A DNA stretch of 64,000 bases, from positions 124,001-188,000 of the forward strand of contig NZ_BNCD01000014.1 of assembly GCF_014656295.1 (NCBI RefSeq), given 5' to 3'. The notes beneath the pieces are model-generated. The model searched no databases. It was not told the DNA's origin and saw nothing but the letters and a program-made list of their open reading frames with translations. Position 1 is the stretch's first letter; each line of letters begins with the position of its first letter. Positions 1 through 8,397 of the stretch are shown one piece after another. The position numbers and the translations under genes were made by a program. The stretch is from Streptomyces sulfonofaciens (GTDB taxonomy: Bacteria; Actinomycetota; Actinomycetes; Streptomycetales; Streptomycetaceae).

Positions 1-3000
1 AAGAAGCGCGCCGAGATACTGGGCGACGACTACCGTTCCTCGTCCGACCGGGCGTTCACCACGTCGGGCGACGGCACGGGGTTCCATCTGCTGGTGGCCG
101 ACGAGAAGGACGGCTACCGGTGGAGGACGGCCGCGTCGCTGTCCGAGCCGGGCTTCGAGACGGACACCTGGATCGGCAACGCCTGCGTGACCGAATCCGG
201 ATCGTACGCCGCCGTGGCATACGCACCGCGTACGTTCACCAACAAGCCGGACCTGATGAGTCGCGGCGCGTTCACCGCGATCGTGAACCTCACCAGCGGT
301 GCGGTGCGCAAGCTGCCCTTCCAGGCCACGCTCGGATACTTCTCGCCGGGCTGCGGCACCGGTGACGACGCGGTCTTCTCCCAGTTCTCCGACGAGAGCA
401 CGTCGAAGCGGAGCGAGACCCGGCTGGTGACCGCCGACGCCCGCACGGGCAAGGCGACGCACGCGACCGTGCCCGGCGAGGTCACCTCGGCGGTCCCGGT
501 GGGCGACTCTATCGTCGCGGCGCGCGGCAAGCAGCTCGTGCGCATCGACGGGTCGGCCGTGAAGACGGTGGCCCCCACCCACGCCGTACCGTTCCAGCTC
601 CAGCCGGACAGCAACGGCGGTGTCACCTTCATCGACCGCCTGCCCGTCGGGAAGAAGAACGCCAAGACCCCCGACCAGGCCGCCGTCTCCCACGTCGACG
701 CGGGCGCGCTGCGCACCGCCGACGGCAGGGCGAGGGCGGCCCGGCTCGCCCAGGGCGCGCTCACCCGGTTCGACCTGGCCCGCACCCCCGGGGGGTCGGT
801 GTACGTCACCGGCCAGGCCGGCACCACAGGAAAGCTGCCGGGCACGGTCCACAACCCGGGCGGGATCGACAAGGACGCCCGGATCTCCAGCCGCGGTGCC
901 GCCGCGGTGTCGGTGGCGTGGGCGGACGGCAAGGACTCGCGGATCTCACAAGAGGAAGCCGTCTCCGCGCGCGCCGCCCGCATCACCCTGAAGGCCCTGG
1001 ACACCGGCAAGACGACCGTGCTGGACGCCGAGCCGGGCGACCGCATCGGCAGCGCCGCCGTCCAGCGGTCCGCCACCGCGCTCAGCCCGTCCCTGGCCGG
1101 GTCGGCCTCGGGTGCCACCATCATGGCCGCGTCACCGGTCGACGAGGACCGCACGTGCTCGGTGCCGCGCAACGACCCGAAGAAGCAGGCGTTCCAGCCC
1201 ACCCCGCGCCAGATCGAGTGGGCCGTGGACCAGGCCGTCGTCGGTACGCTCAACAAGGGCGCGACCCGCGCGGCGAACTGGAAGAACACCGGCATGTCCG
1301 GCTACGCGCCGCAGACCCTCTTCCCGCTCCAGTCGCTGAGCGGCGGCAGCGGCGCCGACTGGCACATCCCGGCCCAGGTGATGCTCGGCGTCACCGCGCA
1401 GGAGTCGAACATGTGGCAGGCGACCCGGTACGCCGTACCTGGCGTCACGGCGAACCCGCTGATCGGCAACTTCTACGGCACCGTGTACTCCTCCGACGGC
1501 ACCCAGACGGACCCGTGGGCCATCGACTGGTCCAAGTCGGACTGCGGTTACGGCGTCACGCAGGTCACCGACGGCATGCGGCTGCCCGGCAAGGGCCAGC
1601 CGACGATGTCGACGACGCAGCAGGAGGCCGTCGCGCTCGACTACGCGGCGAACATCGCGGCCGGTGTGAACATCCTCGTCGAGAAGTGGAACCAGACCCG
1701 CGCCGACGGGATCATCATCAACGACGGCAACCCCAAGTACATCGAGAACTGGTTCGCCGCCCTGTGGTCGTACAACACGGGCTACCACCTGAAGGCGGAC
1801 GCGGGCAGCAACTCCGGCAAGTGGGGTCTGGGGTGGACGAACAACCCGGCGAACCCGCTGTGGAAGGAGAACCGCACCCCGTTCCTGGAGAACGCCGCCG
1901 GCGGCGACGACTACAGCCACGCCGCACACCCGCAGGACTGGCCGTACGAGGAGAAGGTCGTCGGCTGGGCGGCACGGCCCATCTCGGCGATGTTCGGGCC
2001 CGGTGACTTCCAGCCCGGCTACCGCGCCGCGTGGTGGACCACCAACCTCGACCGCACCAACGCCAAGCCGCCCATCGGCCTGTTCTGCGACAGCAGCAAC
2101 GACTGCGACCCGTCGAAGATCAGCACCGATGCCACCAACAACACCGGCGGCGGCCCCTGCCTGCTGCCCGGTGACCCGGACGAGTCGAACCCCTTGTACC
2201 TGAAGTGCTGGTTCACCAAGGCGGCCACCTGGAAGAACTGCACGTCCGGCGCACAGTGCGGCAACCCGATCCACCGGTTCGACGACACCTATCCCGAGCA
2301 GCCGGACGCGAACTCCTACCCGCCGCGGTGCTCGGCGGGCCTGCCTTCCGGCACGAAGATCGTCGACGACATCACCAGCGGCGTCACACCGGCCGGGTCC
2401 GCGAGCCGCTCCTGCGGCGCGATCTCGTCCTCGGGGACGTTCGGCTTCGACTTCGGCAGCGCCTCGTCCCGGATCGACCTGCACCAGATCGGCGCTGCCT
2501 ACGGCAACCACTTCTGGTTCTCGCACACCAACAAGAGCGGATCGACCGACGCGAGCCGTCTGAAGGCCACCGGCACATGGACGCTCGGCACCTCGGACCG
2601 CGGCTGGATGCGGGTCTGGGTGCACCTGCCCGACCACGGAGCACACACCCGCCAGGCCATGTACACGGTCGGCGGTACGGACTCCACCAGCCCGCAGCGC
2701 GCCAAACCGCAGCGGGTGATGGAGAACAAGTGGGTCTCGCTCGGTGCGTTCGACTTCACCGGAACACCCACCGTCGCGCTGTCGAACGTGACGCAGGACG
2801 GCAAGGGCACGGAGGACGTCGCATGGGACGCCGTCGGCTTCCAGCCGCTGGGCGGCAAGCCCGCCAATGCGATCGTGGCCATGGGCGACTCCTACTCCTC
2901 GGGTGAGGGCGCCTCGGACAACGGCGGTGAGGACTACTACCCGGAGTCGGACTACTACGACTCCACGCAGCCCGACACCGAGGACAAGTGCCACCGCTCG

Positions 3001-3822
3001 AAGTACGCGTGGTCGCGCCAGGCCACCCTGCCGGGCAACACATCCTCGATCGGAGCGCAGGCGGACAGCGGCAACGCCAACCTGGACTACCAGTTCATCG
3101 CCTGCTCCGGCGCCCGCCACTACAACATCCTCCGCGAGGGCCAGAGCAGCGAACTGCCGCAGATCCAGCAGGGCTACCTCGACCAGAACACCACGCTGGT
3201 CACCCTGTCCATCGGCGGCAACGACGCCCGGTTCGCGGACATCATCCAGGAGTGCATCACGGCACTGACCGTGTGCAACGACAACTCCATCGACGCCGTC
3301 GACCCGGACACCGGGCAGAAGATCGACGGCCAGACGACCGGGTCGCTGGAGGACTGGGCGCCCACCTGGCTCCACGACCAGATCAGGCCGCGGCTTGCCA
3401 CCACGCTCAACGAGCTCCACAAGCGTGCGCCGAACGCCAGGATCGTCCTCATGGGCTACCCCAAGCTCCTGGAGAACGACGGCCAGTGCATCATCGGCAT
3501 CGGCACCGAGGAGGCGCCGTGGCTGAACGGCATGGCGGACACGCTGGCCACCGAGATGAAGGGAGCGGTCAGCGACGCCAACGCCCAGTACAACGCCAAC
3601 GCCGTCTTCTCCGACCCGCGTGACGAGTTCGCCGGCAAGGCGATCTGCGGCGACCCGGAGGACGTCAACGGCATCGTGCTGTCCGGCCACTCGCAGGCGG
3701 ACAACCGTGACTGGGACTGGCTGCCGGGCAACGTGGCGCCGTCCATGAAGTCCTTCCACCCGAAGATCCCGGGTGCGCGGCTGTACGCCGACAGCCTGGA
3801 GCACACCCTCCAGGGCAACTGA
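1..3822 (+). CDS. Large secreted lytic-transglycosylase-like / SGNH hydrolase fusion (5' partial)
   Basis: The frame is open from the first base, so the start and any signal peptide lie outside the window; 1273 residues are visible. Residues about 1-400 look like a beta-propeller or repeat region. A lysozyme-like lytic transglycosylase (SLT) domain follows at about 405-640: AQESN with candidate catalytic Glu468, then GYGVTQVTDG, NIAAGVNIL and ALWSYNTGY, which match the SLT motif order. A Cys-rich linker and a golvesin-like beta domain follow (about 740-950). The C-terminus is an SGNH esterase/lipase: GDSYSSGEG with Ser964, GGND at 1072-1075 and SFHP with His1253. The pairing suggests a cell-wall enzyme that cleaves glycan and removes acyl groups, but the substrate is inferred. 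A 46-bp palindrome lies 68 bp after the stop. Confidence 0.8.
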   Translation, partial: KKRAEILGDDYRSSSDRAFTTSGDGTGFHLLVADEKDGYRWRTAASLSEPGFETDTWIGNACVTESGSYAAVAYAPRTFTNKPDLMSRGAFTAIVNLTSGAVRKLPFQATLGYFSPGCGTGDDAVFSQFSDESTSKRSETRLVTADARTGKATHATVPGEVTSAVPVGDSIVAARGKQLVRIDGSAVKTVAPTHAVPFQLQPDSNGGVTFIDRLPVGKKNAKTPDQAAVSHVDAGALRTADGRARAARLAQGALTRFDLARTPGGSVYVTGQAGTTGKLPGTVHNPGGIDKDARISSRGAAAVSVAWADGKDSRISQEEAVSARAARITLKALDTGKTTVLDAEPGDRIGSAAVQRSATALSPSLAGSASGATIMAASPVDEDRTCSVPRNDPKKQAFQPTPRQIEWAVDQAVVGTLNKGATRAANWKNTGMSGYAPQTLFPLQSLSGGSGADWHIPAQVMLGVTAQESNMWQATRYAVPGVTANPLIGNFYGTVYSSDGTQTDPWAIDWSKSDCGYGVTQVTDGMRLPGKGQPTMSTTQQEAVALDYAANIAAGVNILVEKWNQTRADGIIINDGNPKYIENWFAALWSYNTGYHLKADAGSNSGKWGLGWTNNPANPLWKENRTPFLENAAGGDDYSHAAHPQDWPYEEKVVGWAARPISAMFGPGDFQPGYRAAWWTTNLDRTNAKPPIGLFCDSSNDCDPSKISTDATNNTGGGPCLLPGDPDESNPLYLKCWFTKAATWKNCTSGAQCGNPIHRFDDTYPEQPDANSYPPRCSAGLPSGTKIVDDITSGVTPAGSASRSCGAISSSGTFGFDFGSASSRIDLHQIGAAYGNHFWFSHTNKSGSTDASRLKATGTWTLGTSDRGWMRVWVHLPDHGAHTRQAMYTVGGTDSTSPQRAKPQRVMENKWVSLGAFDFTGTPTVALSNVTQDGKGTEDVAWDAVGFQPLGGKPANAIVAMGDSYSSGEGASDNGGEDYYPESDYYDSTQPDTEDKCHRSKYAWSRQATLPGNTSSIGAQADSGNANLDYQFIACSGARHYNILREGQSSELPQIQQGYLDQNTTLVTLSIGGNDARFADIIQECITALTVCNDNSIDAVDPDTGQKIDGQTTGSLEDWAPTWLHDQIRPRLATTLNELHKRAPNARIVLMGYPKLLENDGQCIIGIGTEEAPWLNGMADTLATEMKGAVSDANAQYNANAVFSDPRDEFAGKAICGDPEDVNGIVLSGHSQADNRDWDWLPGNVAPSMKSFHPKIPGARLYADSLEHTLQGN

Positions 3823-3889
3823 TCCGCACGGCGGGCCCGCCGGCGCTCCACCGGGCGAGGTGCCGACCGGTGGCCGGCGGGCCCGCCAC

Positions 3890-3935
3890 CGTGGGCGGGG
3901 GGCATGAGTACCCGTACTCATGCCCCCCGCCCACG
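3890..3935. terminator. Near-perfect 46-bp palindrome, probable terminator
   Basis: Twenty-two-base arms (3890-3911 and 3914-3935) are perfect reverse complements separated by two bases. The outer arm begins GTGGGCGGGGGGCATGAG. It lies 68 bp after the SGNH gene stop and 20 bp before the next ATG. It could fold into a very strong RNA hairpin ending the upstream transcript. As DNA it could equally be an operator for the downstream gene. There is no U-tract, which is usual for Streptomyces terminators. Confidence 0.7.
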
Positions 3936-3955
3936 CACCGTGAAAGGGTGACGGC

Positions 3956-4342
3956 ATGACGAAGAGCAGGACGCTCCGCTCGGTGAAGGGCGTGGCCGTG
4001 TCCGCGGCCGCGGCGTTCGTCTGCTACTGGATCTGGTCCTCGGCCCGGGAGTGGGCGCAGGGCGTGGCGGCGGGTTCCGACGCCTTCCTCGCCGGCTCCC
4101 TGGAGTCCCTGCTCGCGGGGATCGCCGGTGTGGTGTCGATGCCGGTGCTGCTGTGGGCGGGGATGCGGGCCACCGGCGAGCGGGGCAACCACCTGCTGGT
4201 GGTGGCCGGTGCCGTGGTGTGGCCGTTCCTCGGCGGCCATCTGGTCGAGGACGGCGTCAACGGGGCGGGCACCACCGTGTTCCTGGTCCTGTTCGCGGTC
4301 CTCTGCGGCGCCCTGTCCCTGGTGGAGGTGCCCCGGCGGTGA
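3956..4342 (+). CDS. Small integral membrane protein, unknown function
   Basis: A 128-residue protein with three or four predicted hydrophobic segments: about 11-27 (AVSAAAAFVCYWIW), 45-68 (LESLLAGIAGVVSMPVLLW), 80-95 (HLLVVAGAVVWPFL) and 103-120 (GTTVFLVLFAVLCGALSL). The N-terminus is basic, so it should sit in the cytoplasm. GAAAGGG lies just upstream of the ATG. I recognise no catalytic motif. Streptomyces carry many such small membrane proteins and I cannot assign a role. It is convergent with the aldehyde dehydrogenase gene and separated from its upstream neighbour by a large palindrome, so it is probably monocistronic. Confidence 0.75.
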   Translation: MTKSRTLRSVKGVAVSAAAAFVCYWIWSSAREWAQGVAAGSDAFLAGSLESLLAGIAGVVSMPVLLWAGMRATGERGNHLLVVAGAVVWPFLGGHLVEDGVNGAGTTVFLVLFAVLCGALSLVEVPRR

Positions 4343-4421
4343 GCACCGCCCCGGCGGCGCAGGCGCCCGGTGGGGCGCACCCGCCGGGCACCGCCCGCCA
4401 CCCGGGCCGGGGCCGGCTCCG

Positions 4422-5876
4422 TCAGGCGGGCACGGTGATGGTCTTCAGCTCGACGTACTCGCCGAGGCCCACCGCGCCGTACTCGCGGCCCGTACCGCTG
4501 TGCTTGAACCCGCCGAAGGGCCCGTCGAAGCTGATCGGTGCGCCGTTCACGGTGAACGTGCCGGTGCGCACCCGCCGGGCGACGGACAGGCCGCGGGCGG
4601 CGTCGGCCGTCCACACACCACCGCTGAGGCCGTACTCGGAATCGTTCGCGATCCGCACGGCGTCGTCCTCGTCGTCGTAGGGGATCACGACGAGGACCGG
4701 CCCGAAGATCTCCTCCTGGGCGATCCGCATGGAGTTGTCGACATCGGCGAACAGCGTCGGTTTGACGTAGTTGCCCTGCTCCAGCCCCTCGGGAGACTCG
4801 GGACCGCCCGTGACGAGGCGGGCGCCTTCCTCGACGCCGAGGCGGATGTACGCGCGTACCCGCTCCTGCTGGTCGGCCCGTACGAGCGGACCGATGAAGG
4901 TGTCCTCCTGCGAGGGATCGCCCACCTTCAGACCCTCCAGGAGGTCCTTGAGCGCCGTGACGACCTCCTCGTAACGACTGCGCGGGGCGAGGACGCGGGT
5001 CTGGGCGATGCACGCCTCGCCGTTGTTCGCCAGGGACGAGTACTTCAGCGCGGGCACGGCCGTTTCGAGGTCGGCGTCGGGCAGGATGATCACCGCGGAC
5101 TTCCCGCCCAGTTCCAGGCTGACCCGTTTGAGCTGTCCTCCCGCGACGGATGCGATGGAGCGGCCCGCGCGGGTGGAGCCGGTGAAGGCGATCTTGTCGA
5201 TGCCGGGGTGCGCGACGAGGTACTCACTCGTCTCCCGGTCGGCGGGAAGGATGCTCAGCACACCTTCGGGCAGGCCCACCTCGTCGAAGAGGTCGGCGAG
5301 CAGCATCATGCTCAACGAGTTCTCGGGCGACACCTTCAGCACGACGGTGCACCCGGCGAGGAGGGCGGGGATCACCTTGGCCAGGGCCGCGGAGAACGGT
5401 GAGTTCCAGGGGATGACGGCCGCCACGACACCGGCCGGCTCCCGCCGGAGCACGCTCTGGAACGGGACGTCTGCGACGGACGGTTCGAGGACCTCTTCCC
5501 AGCCGAACTCGCGCGCCGCCTTGAGGTAGGCGAGCGCCTGCCGCCTGAGGCCCTGCTGTCCGGCCGTGTTGAACCAGCGCGGGTTGCCGCGCTCCTGTGT
5601 GATGAGCCGGGCGATGTCGTCGGCGTGTGCCTCGCGCAGCTCGTTGAACCGTGCGATCACGTCCTGCCGCTCCTTCGGGTCCGTGCGGGGCCACGGGCCG
5701 TCGTCGAAGGCCGCGCGGGCGGCCGCCACGGCACGGTCCACGTCTGCGGGCAGTGCCTGGGCGGCGCGGCCGATCAGCCGCTGGTCATGGGGGGAGTGGA
5801 GGTCGAGCAACGCGTCGCCGCTCGGGGCGGTCCACGTGCCGCCCAGGTAGAGCCGGTCACGAACGATCATGGTCAT
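4422..5876 (-). CDS. NAD(P)-dependent aldehyde dehydrogenase
   Basis: A 484-residue member of the aldehyde dehydrogenase superfamily (usual length 480-500) that oxidises an aldehyde to the acid in the cytosol. Visible motifs: PWNSP with Asn158, FTGSTRAGR at the cofactor site (231-239), SLELGGKS with general base Glu255, and NNGEACIA with nucleophile Cys289. I chose the ATG at 5876 because GGAAAG lies eight bases upstream; an in-frame ATG at 5906 lacks a ribosome site. The SDR gene ends upstream on the same strand, so the two probably form an SDR-ALDH operon opposite a TetR gene. This suggests regulated alcohol/aldehyde detoxification or catabolism. The substrate is unknown. Confidence 0.93.
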   Translation of the reverse strand: MTMIVRDRLYLGGTWTAPSGDALLDLHSPHDQRLIGRAAQALPADVDRAVAAARAAFDDGPWPRTDPKERQDVIARFNELREAHADDIARLITQERGNPRWFNTAGQQGLRRQALAYLKAAREFGWEEVLEPSVADVPFQSVLRREPAGVVAAVIPWNSPFSAALAKVIPALLAGCTVVLKVSPENSLSMMLLADLFDEVGLPEGVLSILPADRETSEYLVAHPGIDKIAFTGSTRAGRSIASVAGGQLKRVSLELGGKSAVIILPDADLETAVPALKYSSLANNGEACIAQTRVLAPRSRYEEVVTALKDLLEGLKVGDPSQEDTFIGPLVRADQQERVRAYIRLGVEEGARLVTGGPESPEGLEQGNYVKPTLFADVDNSMRIAQEEIFGPVLVVIPYDDEDDAVRIANDSEYGLSGGVWTADAARGLSVARRVRTGTFTVNGAPISFDGPFGGFKHSGTGREYGAVGLGEYVELKTITVPA

Positions 5877-5945
5877 GGTCTGGTCTTTCCGGTACGGGGC
5901 GGACACCGAGCCGGCCGGTGAGCGGACGGCCCGGGTGTCCTGTGG

Positions 5946-6857
5946 TCAGGGCCCCGAGCGAGGCCCGGGGGCGGGGGAGGGCGGCCGCACCAGTGCGGCC
6001 ACCTCGGTGTCCGCGAAGTCGGGGAGCCCCTCGCGGTCGGTGGACAGGCTGACGTCGCGCCACGCGGCGTCCTCGGCTGCGCGCGCCTCGGCGATACGCG
6101 GGGCGAGCCACACGGCGTCCGAACCCAGGAGCAGCCGGGCCGGCGGGTGCGGTTCCCCGGTCAGCCGCAACACGGCCCGGGCGATCCCGGCGGGGTCACC
6201 GCGCTGTACGTCGGGGTTGCGCTGGTAGGTGCGGGCGAAGCGGCCCACGGTCGGCTCGTAGTCCTCGTGCCAGCCGCCGGTCGGGATCGGCTCGTCGGCG
6301 AACGGCGTTCGGATGCCGCCGGGCTCCACAACGGTCGCGTGGATGCCGAGCGGCGCGACCTCGCGGCTGAGGATCTCGGAGAAGCCGCCCAGCGCCCATG
6401 CGGCGGTCTGGTACGCGCCGAGGCCGGGCTGCGCACGGCGGCCGCCGATCGTGGAGACCTGGACGAGGTGTCCCGAGCGGCGGGGCCGCATCACGGGCAG
6501 CGCGGCACGGACCATGTTGACCGCGCCGAAGAGATTGGTCTCGACGGTGCGGCGGAAGTCGTCCTCCGGCATGTCCTCGATGGAGCCGACGTCGCGACGG
6601 CCCGCGTTGTTGACCACCACGTCGAGCCCGCCGAAGGCGTCGACGGCGTACCGCACCGCCTCGCGTGCCGCCACCGGGTCGGTGACGTCCGACGGCATGG
6701 TGCGCAGCCGGTCGTCGTCGGCCGCGGCGCCGAGGTCCGCCAGCGCGTCCTCGCGCAGGTCCGTCGCCAGGACGCGGCAGCCGGCCCCGAGCGCGGTCCG
6801 GACCAGGTGGCGGCCCAGCCCGCCGGCCGCGCCCGTGATGAGCCAGATCTTCGTCAT
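5946..6857 (-). CDS. SDR family oxidoreductase lacking the catalytic lysine
   Basis: A 303-residue short-chain dehydrogenase/reductase. The Rossmann motif TGAAGGLG (9-15) and NNAG (83-86) are intact, and the serine is present in VQVSTIGG (Ser135). The active-site segment reads GAYQTAAWALGGF: Tyr149 is present, but the position four residues on, normally Lys in YxxxK, is Ala153. Asp32 after the second strand suggests NAD preference. It is the first gene of a probable operon with the aldehyde dehydrogenase and diverges from the TetR gene 177 bp away. The missing lysine could mean a different mechanism, weak activity or a binding role. The family call is secure, the activity is not. Confidence 0.88.
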   Translation of the reverse strand: MTKIWLITGAAGGLGRHLVRTALGAGCRVLATDLREDALADLGAAADDDRLRTMPSDVTDPVAAREAVRYAVDAFGGLDVVVNNAGRRDVGSIEDMPEDDFRRTVETNLFGAVNMVRAALPVMRPRRSGHLVQVSTIGGRRAQPGLGAYQTAAWALGGFSEILSREVAPLGIHATVVEPGGIRTPFADEPIPTGGWHEDYEPTVGRFARTYQRNPDVQRGDPAGIARAVLRLTGEPHPPARLLLGSDAVWLAPRIAEARAAEDAAWRDVSLSTDREGLPDFADTEVAALVRPPSPAPGPRSGP

Positions 6858-7034
6858 ACGGAAATGCTATTGCTCTGTGGTCATGGAGGCAAGTAAGTGT
6901 CACGTCGATGTAGCAAATAGAGGAGTGGATCCGACTCACGAGCGACATCTCCGGGTGCAAACGCCCTGGTGAGCCCTGGACGGCGGTGTCTTCCGCCACA
7001 TGAATGGTGCAGGTGCCAAGTAGACTCGGGCTCC
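6858..7034. promoter_or_regulatory. Divergent promoter region, SDR/ALDH operon versus TetR gene
   Basis: These 177 bp separate the SDR start from the TetR start and must hold both promoters. The part nearest the SDR is noticeably AT-richer than its surroundings (TGCTATTGCTCTG, GTAGCAAATAGAGG). I see no long clean palindrome that I would call the TetR operator, so the site remains unassigned. Confidence 0.5.
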
Positions 7035-7583
7035 ATGAGAGCTGATGCCGCGCGCAACCTCGACGCCGTACTGCACACGGGCGCGCGTCTGCTGGCCGAG
7101 GACTCCGGGACGAGCATCGCCCGGATCGCCGCCGAGGCGGGCGTCGACCGGCGTACCGTCTACCGGCGCTTCACCACGAGGGAATCCCTGCTCGCCGCGG
7201 TCTACCAGGCCAAGCTGGACGCCTCGGAGGAAGCCCTTGACCAGGCCCGCCTCACCGAGGCGCCGGTCGCCGTGGCGCTGCACCGCTATGTGGAGTCGAT
7301 CATCCCGGTCAGCCGCAGGTGGCCGCTGGACATCCGGCGCCTGATGCAACAGGACCCCGAGGCCCATGAGCGGGCGGAGGCGCAGCGGGCGCGCCTGGCC
7401 GCCTTCGTCCGCCGCGCGGCCGACGAGGGCCTCGTCCGCTCCGACCTGCCGGACGGCTGGGCCATGGCCCTGCTCGGCCGCCTGGTCGACAACGCGGCCC
7501 ACGACTTCCTCGACCTCGCGCCCGGCCCCGCCGCCGATCTGGTCGTGGCCACCTTCCTCGAAGGGGTCGGCGGGCCGTCGTGA
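7035..7583 (+). CDS. TetR/AcrR family transcriptional regulator
   Basis: A 182-residue one-component repressor. The N-terminal helix-turn-helix is clear at about 20-50: SIARIAAEAGVDRRTVYRRF followed by TTRESLLAAVY. The C-terminal helical ligand domain is not diagnostic. I prefer the ATG at 7035 because the residues upstream of it do not fit the family, but no good Shine-Dalgarno is visible, so it may be translated from a very short leader. It diverges from the SDR/aldehyde dehydrogenase operon, the usual arrangement for a TetR protein that represses its neighbours in response to their substrate. That control is inferred from position. Confidence 0.88.
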   Translation: MRADAARNLDAVLHTGARLLAEDSGTSIARIAAEAGVDRRTVYRRFTTRESLLAAVYQAKLDASEEALDQARLTEAPVAVALHRYVESIIPVSRRWPLDIRRLMQQDPEAHERAEAQRARLAAFVRRAADEGLVRSDLPDGWAMALLGRLVDNAAHDFLDLAPGPAADLVVATFLEGVGGPS

Positions 7584-8010
7584 GGGTGTGCCCCGCGGTG
7601 GGCGCCTGCCGGGGGAAGGACCGCCCCTTGTGTCCCGCCCCGCGGGCGGGTCGCGCCGCCGGTGCCGGCCGAGCCGCCGTGAGGGCCTGTCCGTACGCGG
7701 GAGCACCGGGTGGTGGGATGCGCAGCCCGGCCGCCTCGGCCCGCACCGCCCCGGGGCCGCCGCGCCCGGCGGGGGCATCGCTCGGCCCTGGTCACGGCCG
7801 GCAGCGCATCGGGCTCCCTGCGCGGCTGTCCACAGCGGCCGACCGCGACGTGCGGGCGGTGTGCGGAGCGGGGTGTACGCGCTGCTTGTGTGAGGGTTGG
7901 TCGCCGCCTCCGATGGGTGTGGAGGCTGTGTGAACGCTCACATGTTCGAGCATAGCCTCCGTTGCCGGGGTCACAAGATCAGTGCGTCGCGGGGACCTCT
8001 CGCGGATCGC
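7584..8010. other. Gene-free stretch with nested inverted repeat at 7921-7960
   Basis: I find no convincing gene here; the open frames are arginine- and proline-rich artefacts of GC content. At 7921-7960 the arms GGAGGCT and AGCCTCC enclose a smaller palindrome, TGTGAACGCTCACA (7929-7942). This could be a regulator site or hairpin for the transcription unit of the micro-ORF that follows. Confidence 0.45.
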
Positions 8011-8039
8011 CCAACTCCCTGCAGTAAAGGGGGAGTTGG
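8011..8039 (+). promoter_or_regulatory. Inverted repeat upstream of the 20-codon ORF
   Basis: The arms CCAACTCCC (8011-8019) and GGGAGTTGG (8031-8039) are perfect reverse complements around an 11-base loop. The hairpin ends 16 bases before the AGGAG ribosome site of the micro-ORF, so it would lie in its 5' leader or act as an operator. It could equally end transcription from upstream. Confidence 0.45.
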
Positions 8040-8066
8040 AATGACACGATCTTTCAGGAGCAGGAC

Positions 8067-8129
8067 ATGGACTTCGGTGTCGGCGTCAGCGTTTTTGTGG
8101 CTATTGCAGCTTGCATAGGTATCTTCTGA
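8067..8129 (+). CDS. 20-residue hydrophobic micropeptide candidate
   Basis: ATG to TGA encodes MDFGVGVSVFVAIAACIGIF, one short transmembrane-like segment with a single acidic residue near the N-terminus. AGGAG lies six bases before the ATG, an ideal ribosome site. Codon use differs from neighbours: GTT, TTT, GCT, ATT, GCA and ATA occur in a genome that avoids A/T third positions. It has a hairpin before it and a perfect 15-bp terminator hairpin after it, so it looks like a self-contained small transcript. Options are a membrane micropeptide, a type I toxin-like peptide, a leader peptide, or chance within a small RNA. I do not recognise a family. Confidence 0.5.
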   Translation: MDFGVGVSVFVAIAACIGIF

Positions 8130-8159
8130 TCGGATGAGTCGCTCTGTGTGATGCGGACT

Positions 8160-8191
8160 GTGAGGGCCCGGCCGTCCGGCCGGGCCCTCAC
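8160..8191 (+). terminator. Strong hairpin terminator after the micro-ORF
   Basis: The arms GTGAGGGCCCGGCCG (8160-8174) and CGGCCGGGCCCTCAC (8177-8191) are perfect 15-bp complements separated by TC. The hairpin starts 30 bases after the micropeptide stop, so it probably ends that transcript. Confidence 0.75.
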
Positions 8192-8397
8192 CGTTGTGCC
8201 GGCGAGGCCCGCAGCGGTGTCGAAGGGCGGACCGCCTCGGACCGGCTCCTGACCGGCGCCACTGCCACGAGCTGCCGACGAATGTCCCGGCACCGTGTGC
8301 GTTCTGTCCCTGGCGTGTAACACGCGCTTACCTGCGCCGGTGTGCGCCGTCTTCCTGGGTAACCGCACCACCATCCCCCCAGTGAAAGAGAGACGCC

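Noticed and set aside
1132..3957. A 941-codon minus-strand frame opposite the giant secreted protein
   Set aside because: Composition is Val/Arg/Gly-rich with no domains, while the plus strand encodes clear SLT-like and SGNH motifs.
7580..7933. A 117-codon frame after the TetR gene
   Set aside because: No ribosome site and Cys/Arg/Pro-rich composition typical of non-coding GC-rich DNA.
7929..7942. TGTGAACGCTCACA as a Crp site
   Set aside because: The Crp half-sites need a six-base spacer; this one is four.
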